Shown piece after piece: positions 1 through 7,282 of a stretch of 13,364 nucleotides of DNA (within the stretch, counting starts at the first letter, position 1; every line of letters begins with the position of its first letter). Under the pieces are notes generated by a model. The model did not search any database and was not told the DNA's origin. It saw only the letters and a program-made list of their open reading frames with translations. Origin of the DNA: Caldisericia bacterium (lineage in GTDB: Bacteria; Caldisericota; Caldisericia; B22-G15); NCBI GenBank assembly GCA_021158845.1, contig JAGGSY010000146.1, positions 1 to 13,364 of the forward strand, read 5' to 3'. The translations under genes were made by a program, and so were the position numbers.

Positions 1-640
1 GTATTGACAAGTGAAATCCAGAGACAGCGAGAAGGTGCATAACACCAGCGTATTTAAACTTTTCTTTTATTTCCCTCTCTATACTTCCACCCCCCATAAA
101 TATTCCCCTGACAAAAGAATACTTTTCTGGAAGTAAATTCAGATTGCTATATATTCTGTTTCTTATCCTCGAGATAATACCATTATCCCTTTTTCTCACT
201 CTAATATCCCTTGCATAGAATTTTAAGACTGAGTTCTTAGAAATTGAGTAAAGTATGAAAGACTCCTCGCCGGGATTTCCTCCGAAATCATTTATAAACT
301 CTCCCACAACCTCCACCTCATCAAAGGGTCTTAAATTATAAATTCTATTCTTGTACACATTCACTCTTCCATACTCTGTTTTTATCTCAACTGAAGTTCT
401 TCTTTCAAAAGATACAACTTTTCCTATAAGTGTATCTGTCTTAGGATTTTCAAATGAAGGGAATGTAAAAAAGCCACTCCTTATTATGCCAATAGTTATA
501 AAAATAATAAAAAAGAGTGTAAAATCCTTTCTTCTTATAAAGAAAAGGGGTATAAAAACAATGGGAAGTAAAAAGGGGAATTTCAGGGAAAAGAGGGACA
601 GGAGAAAGAAAATAAATATTACTGGAAATAGTTTTCTCAA
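1..640 (-). CDS. comEC: ComEC-type DNA uptake channel protein, N-terminal part (truncated by window edge)
   Basis: ComEC forms the inner-membrane channel through which single-stranded DNA enters during natural transformation. The visible 213 codons begin with hydrophobic segments (about residues 5-35 and 40-57). An OB-like DUF4131 region follows, with a GGNPGEE stretch at 120-126 matching the family's NPG motif. The last visible residues are AGVMHLLAVSGFHLSI (198-213), the hallmark opening of the Competence domain. The frame runs open through position 1, so the 3' part lies outside the window. I chose a TTG start at 640: it overlaps the comEA TGA (TTGA), the next in-frame stop upstream lies a few codons away, and no ATG or GTG occurs between them. 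Translation is probably coupled to comEA. Identity is strong; the exact start is inferred. Confidence 0.88.
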   Translation of the reverse strand, partial: MRKLFPVIFIFFLLSLFSLKFPFLLPIVFIPLFFIRRKDFTLFFIIFITIGIIRSGFFTFPSFENPKTDTLIGKVVSFERRTSVEIKTEYGRVNVYKNRIYNLRPFDEVEVVGEFINDFGGNPGEESFILYSISKNSVLKFYARDIRVRKRDNGIISRIRNRIYSNLNLLPEKYSFVRGIFMGGGSIEREIKEKFKYAGVMHLLAVSGFHLSI

Positions 641-1227
641 GGACCTACAGTTATCAAATCCTTTATAGCTTCAAATCTCTTCTCCCCTATCCCTGAAACC
701 TTTTTTATCTCATCTATGCTCTTAAAATAGCCATTTGTTCTTCTATAATCTATAATTCTTTGAGAGAGAACCTCTCCAATCCCTGGAAGTGTCTCAAGTT
801 CCTCTTTGGATGCAGTATTTATGTTTATTAAATTGTTCTTTGATTTAAAATATCTCTCTTGGTCTTGGGAAACATTGTTCTTTGAAGTAACATTGTTTGA
901 ATTAATCATCTCTTTCTTGTAAACAATTATCTTCTCTCCGTCCTTTAACTTTTCTGCTAAGTTTATAGATGTAAGATCAGCATTCTCTGTGGCACCACCT
1001 GCCTTCTCAATGGCGTGAAAAACTCTATCTCCCAGAGACATTTCATAAACCCCGGGATTCTTAACCTCTCCTACCACATGCACATATATTTTGTTCTTTG
1101 CCTCAATACCTATCTCTTCTCTATTTTCGGTATTTATTCCCCTGGGATGGATGTAATAGCCAAGAGCAAAACCTATAAGAAAAGAAACAATTATAGCTAT
1201 TATCCACTCTCTCTTTCCAAAGATCAT
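637..1227 (-). CDS. comEA: ComEA-type membrane-anchored DNA-binding competence protein
   Basis: ComEA is the DNA receptor of the transformation machinery; it sits in the membrane and hands DNA to ComEC. The 196-residue protein has the full family layout. There is one N-terminal membrane anchor (about 8-25) and an SLBB-like domain (about 47-103, containing VHVVGEVKNPGVYEM). A polar Asn/Ser/Lys linker (105-130) leads to a C-terminal double helix-hairpin-helix domain (131-195) with INTASKEELETLPGIGE and VSGIGEKRF. The length is normal for the family. Its ATG overlaps the argF stop as ATGA and no convincing ribosome binding site precedes it, so it is probably translated by coupling to argF. comEC follows directly, the usual order for this pair. 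Confidence 0.95.
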   Translation of the reverse strand: MIFGKREWIIAIIVSFLIGFALGYYIHPRGINTENREEIGIEAKNKIYVHVVGEVKNPGVYEMSLGDRVFHAIEKAGGATENADLTSINLAEKLKDGEKIIVYKKEMINSNNVTSKNNVSQDQERYFKSKNNLININTASKEELETLPGIGEVLSQRIIDYRRTNGYFKSIDEIKKVSGIGEKRFEAIKDLITVGP

Positions 1228-2150
1228 AGCACAAGAGACAAAATCCCTTTCTCTACATGAAGACGGTTCTCTGCCTGATCAAAAACTACAGAATTCTCCC
1301 CATCCATAATCTCATCAGTTACCTCTTCTCCCCTGTGAGCGGGTAAACAGTGCATAAATATAAAGTCCTTCTTGGCATGCTTCACAAGTTCATTGTTCAC
1401 CTGATATCTCTTTAAAATATTCCTCTTTCTCTCCTCTTCCCCCTCCTGACCCATAGAAACCCAGACATCTGTGTATATAATATCTGCATCCCTCACTCCC
1501 TCCACTGGATCATCTGTGAGGACAATCTCTCCACCATATCTCTTTGCATCCTCCATTGCCCATCTTGTAATCTCTTCGTCAGGTCTCAACTCTTTGGGGC
1601 TTACAACAAAAACTCTCATTCCCATCTTTGCTCCACCAAGCATTAAGGAATGGCAAACATTGTTTCCATCTCCTACATATGCAAGTTTAAGACCCTTTAA
1701 CTTCCCTTTTTTCTCCTTTATGGTAAACAAATCTCCCAGTATCTGGCAGGGATGAAATTTATCAGATAAACCATTTATGACTGGTATACTTGCAAATTTG
1801 GCAAGGTCCACAAGGTCCTTGTGTGAGTATACCCTTGCCATAATACCATCAAGATAGCGGGATAAGACTCTTGCTGTATCACCAATTGTTTCACCCCTTC
1901 TTAACTGTAAATCTCTTGAAGAAAGATAGAGGGCATATCCACCAAGCTCATACATTGCTACTTCAAAGGAAATTCTCGTTCTTGTGGATGGTTTTTCAAA
2001 AAGCATCCCCAACTTCTTACCTGCAAGGACAGGGATATTCTCTCCCATCTTTGACCTTACCTTTAAAACCTCAGTGGCTCTCAAAAATTCTTCAATCTCT
2101 TCTCTTGTAAAATCATAAAGAGATAAAACATCTCTACCTTTTAAGTTCAT
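1224..2150 (-). CDS. argF: Ornithine carbamoyltransferase
   Basis: This cytoplasmic enzyme joins carbamoyl phosphate and ornithine to give citrulline in arginine biosynthesis. The 308 residues carry the expected motifs in order: the carbamoyl-phosphate loop STRTR (55-59), HPCQ (133-136), the ornithine-side DVWVSMG (228-234), and HCLPAHRGEE (267-276), whose HCLP cysteine is typical of OTCases rather than aspartate carbamoyltransferases. FDQAENRLH (290-298) closes the fold. The ATG at 2150 is preceded by a GGGGTG ribosome binding site at a good distance. It is the first gene of an operon with comEA and comEC, an unusual companion; no other arginine gene is visible here. The same fold could serve a catabolic role (arcB), but the operon gives no sign of the deiminase pathway. 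Confidence 0.95.
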   Translation of the reverse strand: MNLKGRDVLSLYDFTREEIEEFLRATEVLKVRSKMGENIPVLAGKKLGMLFEKPSTRTRISFEVAMYELGGYALYLSSRDLQLRRGETIGDTARVLSRYLDGIMARVYSHKDLVDLAKFASIPVINGLSDKFHPCQILGDLFTIKEKKGKLKGLKLAYVGDGNNVCHSLMLGGAKMGMRVFVVSPKELRPDEEITRWAMEDAKRYGGEIVLTDDPVEGVRDADIIYTDVWVSMGQEGEEERKRNILKRYQVNNELVKHAKKDFIFMHCLPAHRGEEVTDEIMDGENSVVFDQAENRLHVEKGILSLVL

Positions 2151-2167
2151 CCTATCACCCCTTCTTT

Positions 2168-2198
2168 TTAATATTGCCTAAAATTTTCTCTCTGTCAA
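2168..2198 (-). promoter_or_regulatory. Predicted promoter of the argF-comEA-comEC operon
   Basis: On the minus strand a perfect TTGACA lies at 2198-2193. A -10-like AATATT follows at 2175-2170 with a 17-base spacer; TATTAA at 2173-2168 with a 19-base spacer is an alternative. The start of argF is about 20 bases further on, leaving room for the GGGGTG ribosome binding site. The -35 is convincing and the -10 is moderate. Confidence 0.55.
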
Positions 2199-2207
2199 GG
2201 TTAGTTG

Positions 2208-2216
2208 TGATAAAAT
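2208..2216 (+). promoter_or_regulatory. Predicted extended -10 promoter element for the plus-strand operon
   Basis: TGATAAAAT is a TGn extended -10 followed by TAAAAT, five of six matches to the bacterial -10. No good -35 lies upstream, which extended -10 promoters often tolerate. Transcription would begin near 2222-2224, at or just before the ATG at 2225, giving an almost leaderless mRNA. The small palindrome TGAT-AAA-ATCA (2208-2218) covers the same bases and could be an operator, but I cannot name a regulator. Confidence 0.35.
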
Positions 2217-2224
2217 CAATTAGG

Positions 2225-3106
2225 ATGAAAAATATTGATGAAGAGATAAGAAATTTAAAAATTGAAATAACCAACATAAAGAGAAATTTATCTCTCATTC
2301 TATCTCATATTGATCCGGAGTTTGAGGAAAAGTTAATCTATAGAATTCTGAAGCAAAGGGGGTTTAGTGTCATAGGTAAAAAGGAAAAAAAGATAATTCT
2401 TCCAAGAAAGAGAGAATTTGTGGAAGACTATTTAAATCACCTAAAAAGTTATTATATGAGGAGAATTATTTCAGATATTATAAAACTTAAAATAGTAGAT
2501 AAAAAGGGAGTTAAAAAACTTAAAGAGAGGTGGGGAGAGGAAGCTGTAGAGAAGTATTTAAAGCTTCTGGTTAGATTTGAGATAGTTGAATTAAAGGAGG
2601 ATACTTATGTATCCAGATTTCCCAACATTGATAATTTTGGGGATACCCTTGAATGGTTTGTTTCAAAAATACTTATAAGAGAGTTTGCCATCCCTTCTGT
2701 AAATGGAGTAAAGATTAAAGATATTGCTGGAGGAGGAGATTTTGACATATTCTTTCTCCTCTTTGGAAACCTATCATACATTGAAACAAAATCCTCCCCT
2801 CCCAACAATGTATCCATTGAAGAGGTTGAGAATTTCATTAAAAGAATAGATGCCATCAAACCTTTTGTCTCCTCAATGTTTATAGACACCACTCTTAATA
2901 TAGAGAGGAATATTGTTGACAACATGGGATTCCTTTTAAGAAGGATTGGAAGAAGTTTCAATCCAGTTAAACTTAACACTGGATTTTATAGGGTAAGTTG
3001 TGGTATATATGTTTTTAATGCAAAGAGAAGTATTGAAAGCAGTTTTCATATAATGTTAAAAGATCTATTGAAGGAGGAAAGAATTGAAGATAGTTATAAC
3101 CAATGA
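2225..3106 (+). CDS. Uncharacterised protein with a PD-(D/E)XK nuclease-like domain
   Basis: I do not recognise a named family. From ATG 2225 the protein has 293 residues. The N-terminus is a charged, likely coiled-coil helix (about 1-28). A Lys/Arg-rich helical middle (about 60-125) could be a winged-helix or other DNA-binding part. The C-terminal half has the signature of a PD-(D/E)XK nuclease core: a helix with Glu (DTLEWF, E143), then GGGDFDIF with D172/D174, then YIETKSSPP with E187 and K189, followed by a helix. All acidic and lysine residues needed for metal-dependent cleavage appear present. Alternative starts are GTG 2207 (AAGG six bases upstream) and TTG 2174; I prefer 2225 because the predicted -10 lies upstream of it and overlaps the GTG region. 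Its end overlaps surE by 23 bases. Nucleic-acid cleavage is an inference from motifs only. Confidence 0.7.
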   Translation: MKNIDEEIRNLKIEITNIKRNLSLILSHIDPEFEEKLIYRILKQRGFSVIGKKEKKIILPRKREFVEDYLNHLKSYYMRRIISDIIKLKIVDKKGVKKLKERWGEEAVEKYLKLLVRFEIVELKEDTYVSRFPNIDNFGDTLEWFVSKILIREFAIPSVNGVKIKDIAGGGDFDIFFLLFGNLSYIETKSSPPNNVSIEEVENFIKRIDAIKPFVSSMFIDTTLNIERNIVDNMGFLLRRIGRSFNPVKLNTGFYRVSCGIYVFNAKRSIESSFHIMLKDLLKEERIEDSYNQ

Positions 3107-3851
3107 CGATGGAATAGATTCTTTAGGGATAAAGGTTTTAGCAAAGGCAATTGCTGAACTTCCCTTTGAAGTATATGTTGTTGCTCCTGAGAAACAGAGG
3201 AGCGCAGGAGGTCATTCAATAACAACCCATAAACCTTTAAGGATAAATGAGGTAGATATAGGAATTAAAGGAGTTAAAGCTTTTTCCACCAATGGTTCCA
3301 CAGCAGATTGTGTGATCCTTGCAAAGGATGTTATTGTAAATGATATGGATTTTGTAATTTCAGGAATTAATGAATTACCCAATGTTGGAGATGATATCTC
3401 TTATTCAGGCACAGTTTCAGGGAGTATAGAAGCAATACTAAATGATGTTCCCTCTTTTTCTGTTTCCATATGTGGATTTGGTGAGAATTTGAATAGAGCT
3501 TCTCAATTCTCAAAGAATCTCCTTCTCTATTTAATAGAAAACCCTCTAAAAAAGGGGAGGTTTTTGAATGTAAACTTCCCTGGATCAGGAAAGATAAAAG
3601 GAGTTAAAATAACAAAGATTGGAAGAGTGAAGTATGTAGACAGAACGGTAAAAAGGATTGATCCATCTGGAAAACCATACTACTGGATAATGGGGAAACC
3701 TGTATGGAGTGGGGATGAGAATACAGATACATGGGCAATAAAAAATGGCTATGTGTCTATCTCACCTTTAAGGGTGAACTTTGTTGACGATGAAGAATAT
3801 AGAAGACTAAAGGAGGAAGAGGATAAATTTCTGCCTCTACTTGATATATGA
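3084..3851 (+). CDS. surE: 5'/3'-nucleotidase SurE
   Basis: SurE is a metal-dependent phosphatase acting on nucleoside monophosphates, and in some species on short polyphosphate. At 255 residues it has the usual length. The metal ligands are visible: NDDG (D8, D9), S40 in PEKQRSAGG, and N96 in SGIN. The flanking GDDISYSGTVSGSIEA (102-117) is the conserved active-site loop of the family. The start is TTG at 3084, supported by AAGGAGG at 3071-3077 six bases upstream and by the fact that family members begin exactly with this strand (KIVITNDDG). It overlaps the end of the upstream nuclease-like gene, and its own stop overlaps the topoisomerase start (ATGA), so translation is coupled on both sides. 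Confidence 0.95.
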   Translation: MKIVITNDDGIDSLGIKVLAKAIAELPFEVYVVAPEKQRSAGGHSITTHKPLRINEVDIGIKGVKAFSTNGSTADCVILAKDVIVNDMDFVISGINELPNVGDDISYSGTVSGSIEAILNDVPSFSVSICGFGENLNRASQFSKNLLLYLIENPLKKGRFLNVNFPGSGKIKGVKITKIGRVKYVDRTVKRIDPSGKPYYWIMGKPVWSGDENTDTWAIKNGYVSISPLRVNFVDDEEYRRLKEEEDKFLPLLDI

Positions 3852-6241
3852 AAAAGATACTCGTTATAACAGAGAAACCGTCTGTTGCAGAGGATATTGC
3901 TAAGGTCCTTGGAGCAAAAAGAAAAGGAGATGTTTTTGAAAATGAGAAGTTCACCATAACATTTGCCCTTGGTCACCTTGTCACTCTCTGTGAACCAGAG
4001 GATTATGATAAAAGATATAAATTCTGGAATTTAAAAGATTTACCAATCATTCCAGAGGAATTCAAATTAAAACCCATAAAGGAAGTAAAGGATAGATTCC
4101 TGTTTATAAAGAAACTTTTGAAAAGTAAAGACTTTGAGTTTGTTGTTAATGCCTGCGATGCAGGGAGAGAAGGTGAGCTTATCTTCAGATTTATATACAC
4201 ACTATCTGGTTCAAAACTTCCCATAAAGAGATTATGGCTCAATGCCTTAACACCTGAAGAGATAAAAAGGGGATTTGACAACTTAAAAGATGGTGAGGAG
4301 CTTGAGCCACTATCACAATCAGCATGGGCAAGAGCTGAATCTGATTGGCTTATAGGTATAAATGCCACAAGGGCTTTCACAAGAAAAGAGGGACTCCTCT
4401 TCTCTCTTGGAAGGGTTCAGACACCAACACTTGCCATTGTGGTTAAGAGAGAGAAAGAGATAATCTCCTTTAAACCCAAGAAATTCTTTGAGTTATTTGT
4501 AGATTTCAATAAAAACTCCTTTAATTACAGGGGTAAGTGGTTTAAAGAAAAGGAAGAAAGGATATTTGATAAGAAACTATTGGAAGAGATACTCAAAAAA
4601 ATTGAGGGAAACGATGGTGTAGTTGAGAGTGTGCAAAAGAGGAAAAACAAAGTTCTGCCACCCCTCCTCTTTGACCTTACAGAACTTCAAAGAGAAGCAA
4701 ATAGACGTTTTGGGTACTCTGCTAAGAGAACATTAAAAATAGCGCAAGCTCTCTATGAAAAACATAAAGTCATAACCTATCCAAGAACTGACTCTCGTTA
4801 TCTACCTTCCTCCATGAAGAAGGAGGCAAAAAAGACCCTAAAAAAAATATCCAACTTTAACAGGGAATTTAAGGAATTTATAAAAGAGATTGAAAAAGTA
4901 GGAATAAATTTTACAAAAAGGATTATAAATGATGAAAAGGTAACTGACCACTTTGCAATAATACCTACAGGAAAAATGGCTTCTAATTTATCAAAAGAGG
5001 AAAATAACATCTTTGATTTAGTAGTAAAAAGATTCATAGCAGTTTTTTATCCTGAGGCAGAGTTTCTTAATATAAAAATAATTACAGATGTTAATGGCGA
5101 GAAATTTAAAACTGATTCAAAGTTTCTCATCTCTCCCGGATGGATGAAGGTTTATGGATTTAAAGAAGAATCAATACCATCTGTTCCTGTTAAGAAGAAT
5201 GATGTTGTAAAGGTTGTTGATAAAGAGGTAAAGGAAGGTGAAACAAAACCACCGCCAAGATACACCGATGCAACTCTCTTATCAGCCATGGAAGGAGCAG
5301 GAAAACTTGTCTCTGATGAGGATTTAAGAGAACTACTCAAAGAGAAAGGATTGGGTACTCCTGCAACAAGAGCTTCAATTATAGAAAGACTCATAGAGGT
5401 AGGATACCTTGAGAGGGTAGGGAAACAATTAAAGCCACTTCCCAAAGGAATGAAGCTTATAGAATCTCTTGAAAGGATACCTCTTACTGAACTTCTCTCC
5501 CCAGAACTTACAGGTGAATGGGAGAAAAAGTTGAGAGAGATAGAAAGAGGAGAATTTGAATATGAGAAATTTATGGCTGAGATACAAGAACTAACAACTG
5601 AAGTGGTGGAAAAGATTAAAGAGAGGGAGGGAAAGAGAATAAAAGATGAGATATATGAAGAGATAGGAAAGTGTCCTATATGCGGTGGAAGAATAATTGA
5701 CGGTGAGAAATCTTACTTCTGTGAAAATTGGAAAAAAGGTAAATGTAAATTCATTGTTCCAAAAAAGATGATGGGAAGAAAGATAACAAGAGAAGAAGTG
5801 GTAGAACTTATGAAAAATAAAAAAACACCACTTCTTGCAGGTTTCTGGTCAAAAAACAGGAGACGGTTTTCTGCCTATTTGGAGATAAAGAATGGCAAGG
5901 TGGAACTCACCTTCCCAGAGGATAAAGTAATACCTGGTGAACCATTGGGTGAATGTCCAAACTGCAAGGGGAAAGTAATTGAAACAGAGAGAAGATATAG
6001 ATGCGAGAATGAAAGTTGTAATTTCTCTCTATCAAAGAATATTCTTGGTCATAAGCTGACAAGGGAAGAGGTGAAAATACTTTTATCTGGAGAAAAAACA
6101 GATAAAATATCCTTCTTTTCAAAGGGAAGGAGATTTCTTGCAAGGCTCTCTTTGGAGAATGGTAAACTTAAATTTCATTTTGAGGAGGGAAATGGTGGCA
6201 AAGGCAATAGTAAAAAGAATAGAAACATACGAAGAAAGTAA
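3848..6241 (+). CDS. topB: Type IA DNA topoisomerase (TopB / topoisomerase III-like) with two C-terminal zinc-ribbon repeats
   Basis: The enzyme relaxes or decatenates DNA by passing strands through a single-strand break held by a phosphotyrosine. The TOPRIM domain is at the N-terminus, with ITEKPSVA (E9) and NACDAGREGE (101-110); DAGREGE is the form seen in many bacterial TopB proteins. SLGRVQTPTL (186-195) follows, and the catalytic tyrosine is Y311 in TYPRTDSRYL. After the core come two repeats, each a four-cysteine zinc ribbon (C609, C612, C625, C633 and C703, C706, C719, C724). Each ribbon is followed by a Toprim_Crpt-like module (GRKITREEV..., GHKLTREEV...). The tail (781-797) is Lys/Arg/Asn-rich and probably DNA-binding; its codons overlap the next gene by about 50 bases. 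The 797 residues and intact motifs suggest a working enzyme. It could be listed as topoisomerase III or simply topoisomerase IA. Confidence 0.93.
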   Translation: MKKILVITEKPSVAEDIAKVLGAKRKGDVFENEKFTITFALGHLVTLCEPEDYDKRYKFWNLKDLPIIPEEFKLKPIKEVKDRFLFIKKLLKSKDFEFVVNACDAGREGELIFRFIYTLSGSKLPIKRLWLNALTPEEIKRGFDNLKDGEELEPLSQSAWARAESDWLIGINATRAFTRKEGLLFSLGRVQTPTLAIVVKREKEIISFKPKKFFELFVDFNKNSFNYRGKWFKEKEERIFDKKLLEEILKKIEGNDGVVESVQKRKNKVLPPLLFDLTELQREANRRFGYSAKRTLKIAQALYEKHKVITYPRTDSRYLPSSMKKEAKKTLKKISNFNREFKEFIKEIEKVGINFTKRIINDEKVTDHFAIIPTGKMASNLSKEENNIFDLVVKRFIAVFYPEAEFLNIKIITDVNGEKFKTDSKFLISPGWMKVYGFKEESIPSVPVKKNDVVKVVDKEVKEGETKPPPRYTDATLLSAMEGAGKLVSDEDLRELLKEKGLGTPATRASIIERLIEVGYLERVGKQLKPLPKGMKLIESLERIPLTELLSPELTGEWEKKLREIERGEFEYEKFMAEIQELTTEVVEKIKEREGKRIKDEIYEEIGKCPICGGRIIDGEKSYFCENWKKGKCKFIVPKKMMGRKITREEVVELMKNKKTPLLAGFWSKNRRRFSAYLEIKNGKVELTFPEDKVIPGEPLGECPNCKGKVIETERRYRCENESCNFSLSKNILGHKLTREEVKILLSGEKTDKISFFSKGRRFLARLSLENGKLKFHFEEGNGGKGNSKKNRNIRRK

Positions 6242-7280
6242 GATAAGAGAGATACTTGAGGAAAATAAGGATTTTATCCTTTCAGGATTAAAATCAGGGG
6301 ATAGAGTTCTTGTAAAGCCAAACTTTATCTCTTTTAACCCTCCAGAAAGGGCGGTAACTACACACCCTGTATTTATAAGAGCAGTAGTAAAATTTTTACT
6401 TTCCAATGGATTTAAGGTGCTTGTGGGTGATATCCCTGGAAGGGTTATACCTACCTCAAAATATCCAGAGATATCTGGACTAACGGGAATAAAAGACGAG
6501 AATTTGGAAATAAGTGAGCTGGCAGTATTTGGTTTCAATGATGTGAAGAGAAATTTTTTAAAACTTGATGAACTTCATCTACCAAAAGTTTTGTGGGAAG
6601 TAAAAAAACTCTTTAATCTCCCTAAAATGAAAACCCATTCATTAACCTTTATAACGGGCGCCACAAAAAATCTATTTGGATTAACACCAAGAAAGGATAG
6701 ATTGAAAATTCATAGAATTACATCAAATGTTGAGTTCTCAAAAGCTGTTTATGATATAGCATACTCTATTCCTATCCCTCAAATAGTTATTATGGATGGA
6801 ATAATAGGAATGGAGGGAGATGGACCATCCTATGGAACACCTGTTGAGTTAGACTCTGTAATAATTTCAGATGACCCTTTACTTGCCGATTACGCAATGA
6901 CTAAAATAATGGGATTTAGAGAGGAATCTATACCTTTATTTAAAGCTGTTGGAATTCCAAAAGGAGAAATTATTGGTCTTTCCTCCATTCCACAAAAAAA
7001 GTGTGAACCACCAAAAACTTTTAAAGCATCTTCGGTAATTTCAACAGTTGCTGGAGTAATATTTTCAACCTTTATAAATGTTGTACAAACTGTACCTGAA
7101 GTAAATAAATCCATGTGTATAAAGTGTGGTGTGTGTGCTGCAAAATGTCCTGCAAAAGCTATAACCTTATCCCCCTACCCTGTCTTTGATAGAGATAAAT
7201 GTATCATGTGCTACTGCTGTCATGAACTATGTCCTGAAGGTGCGATATACTTAAAGAAAAGAATCAAAATAGGAGGTTAA
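6192..7280 (+). CDS. DUF362 domain protein fused to a 2[4Fe-4S] ferredoxin domain
   Basis: The first 300 residues match the DUF362 family, with VLVKPNFISFNPPERAVTTHP (39-59, interior motif KPN), LPKMKTHSLTFITGATKNLFG (143-163, motif PKMKTH) and MDGIIGMEGDGP (201-212). The C-terminal 55 residues are a bacterial-type two-cluster ferredoxin: C309, C312, C315, C319 with Pro, and C337, C340, C343, C347 with Pro. An extra C342 sits beside the second set. DUF362-ferredoxin proteins are common in anaerobes and no biochemical role is firmly established; electron transfer is inferred from the clusters. ATG 6192 has GGAGG three bases upstream, and GTG 6195 has it at a better distance of six; either is possible. 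It starts inside the topB 3' end. The gene after it begins two bases past its stop. Confidence 0.88.
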   Translation: MVAKAIVKRIETYEESKIREILEENKDFILSGLKSGDRVLVKPNFISFNPPERAVTTHPVFIRAVVKFLLSNGFKVLVGDIPGRVIPTSKYPEISGLTGIKDENLEISELAVFGFNDVKRNFLKLDELHLPKVLWEVKKLFNLPKMKTHSLTFITGATKNLFGLTPRKDRLKIHRITSNVEFSKAVYDIAYSIPIPQIVIMDGIIGMEGDGPSYGTPVELDSVIISDDPLLADYAMTKIMGFREESIPLFKAVGIPKGEIIGLSSIPQKKCEPPKTFKASSVISTVAGVIFSTFINVVQTVPEVNKSMCIKCGVCAAKCPAKAITLSPYPVFDRDKCIMCYCCHELCPEGAIYLKKRIKIGG

Positions 7281-7282
7281 AG

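Noticed and set aside
1..15. TTGACAAGT-like sequence at the left edge, similar to the insertion sequence ends
   Set aside because: It falls in the conserved comEC codons for HLSI and is not accompanied by the inner ATGGCTCT or GTGTGGT blocks, so it is coincidence.
351..668. Open frame of 105 codons on the plus strand
   Set aside because: It lies opposite comEC, which has clear family motifs in its own frame; the plus-strand product has no recognisable feature.
2174..2224. Longer N-terminus for the nuclease-like protein from TTG 2174
   Set aside because: It would place the coding start inside the argF promoter region and upstream of the best -10, with no good ribosome binding site for TTG 2174.
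2201..2224. ArgR operator in the divergent region
   Set aside because: The TGAT-AAA-ATCA palindrome is too short and does not fit the known ARG box layout well enough to name the regulator.
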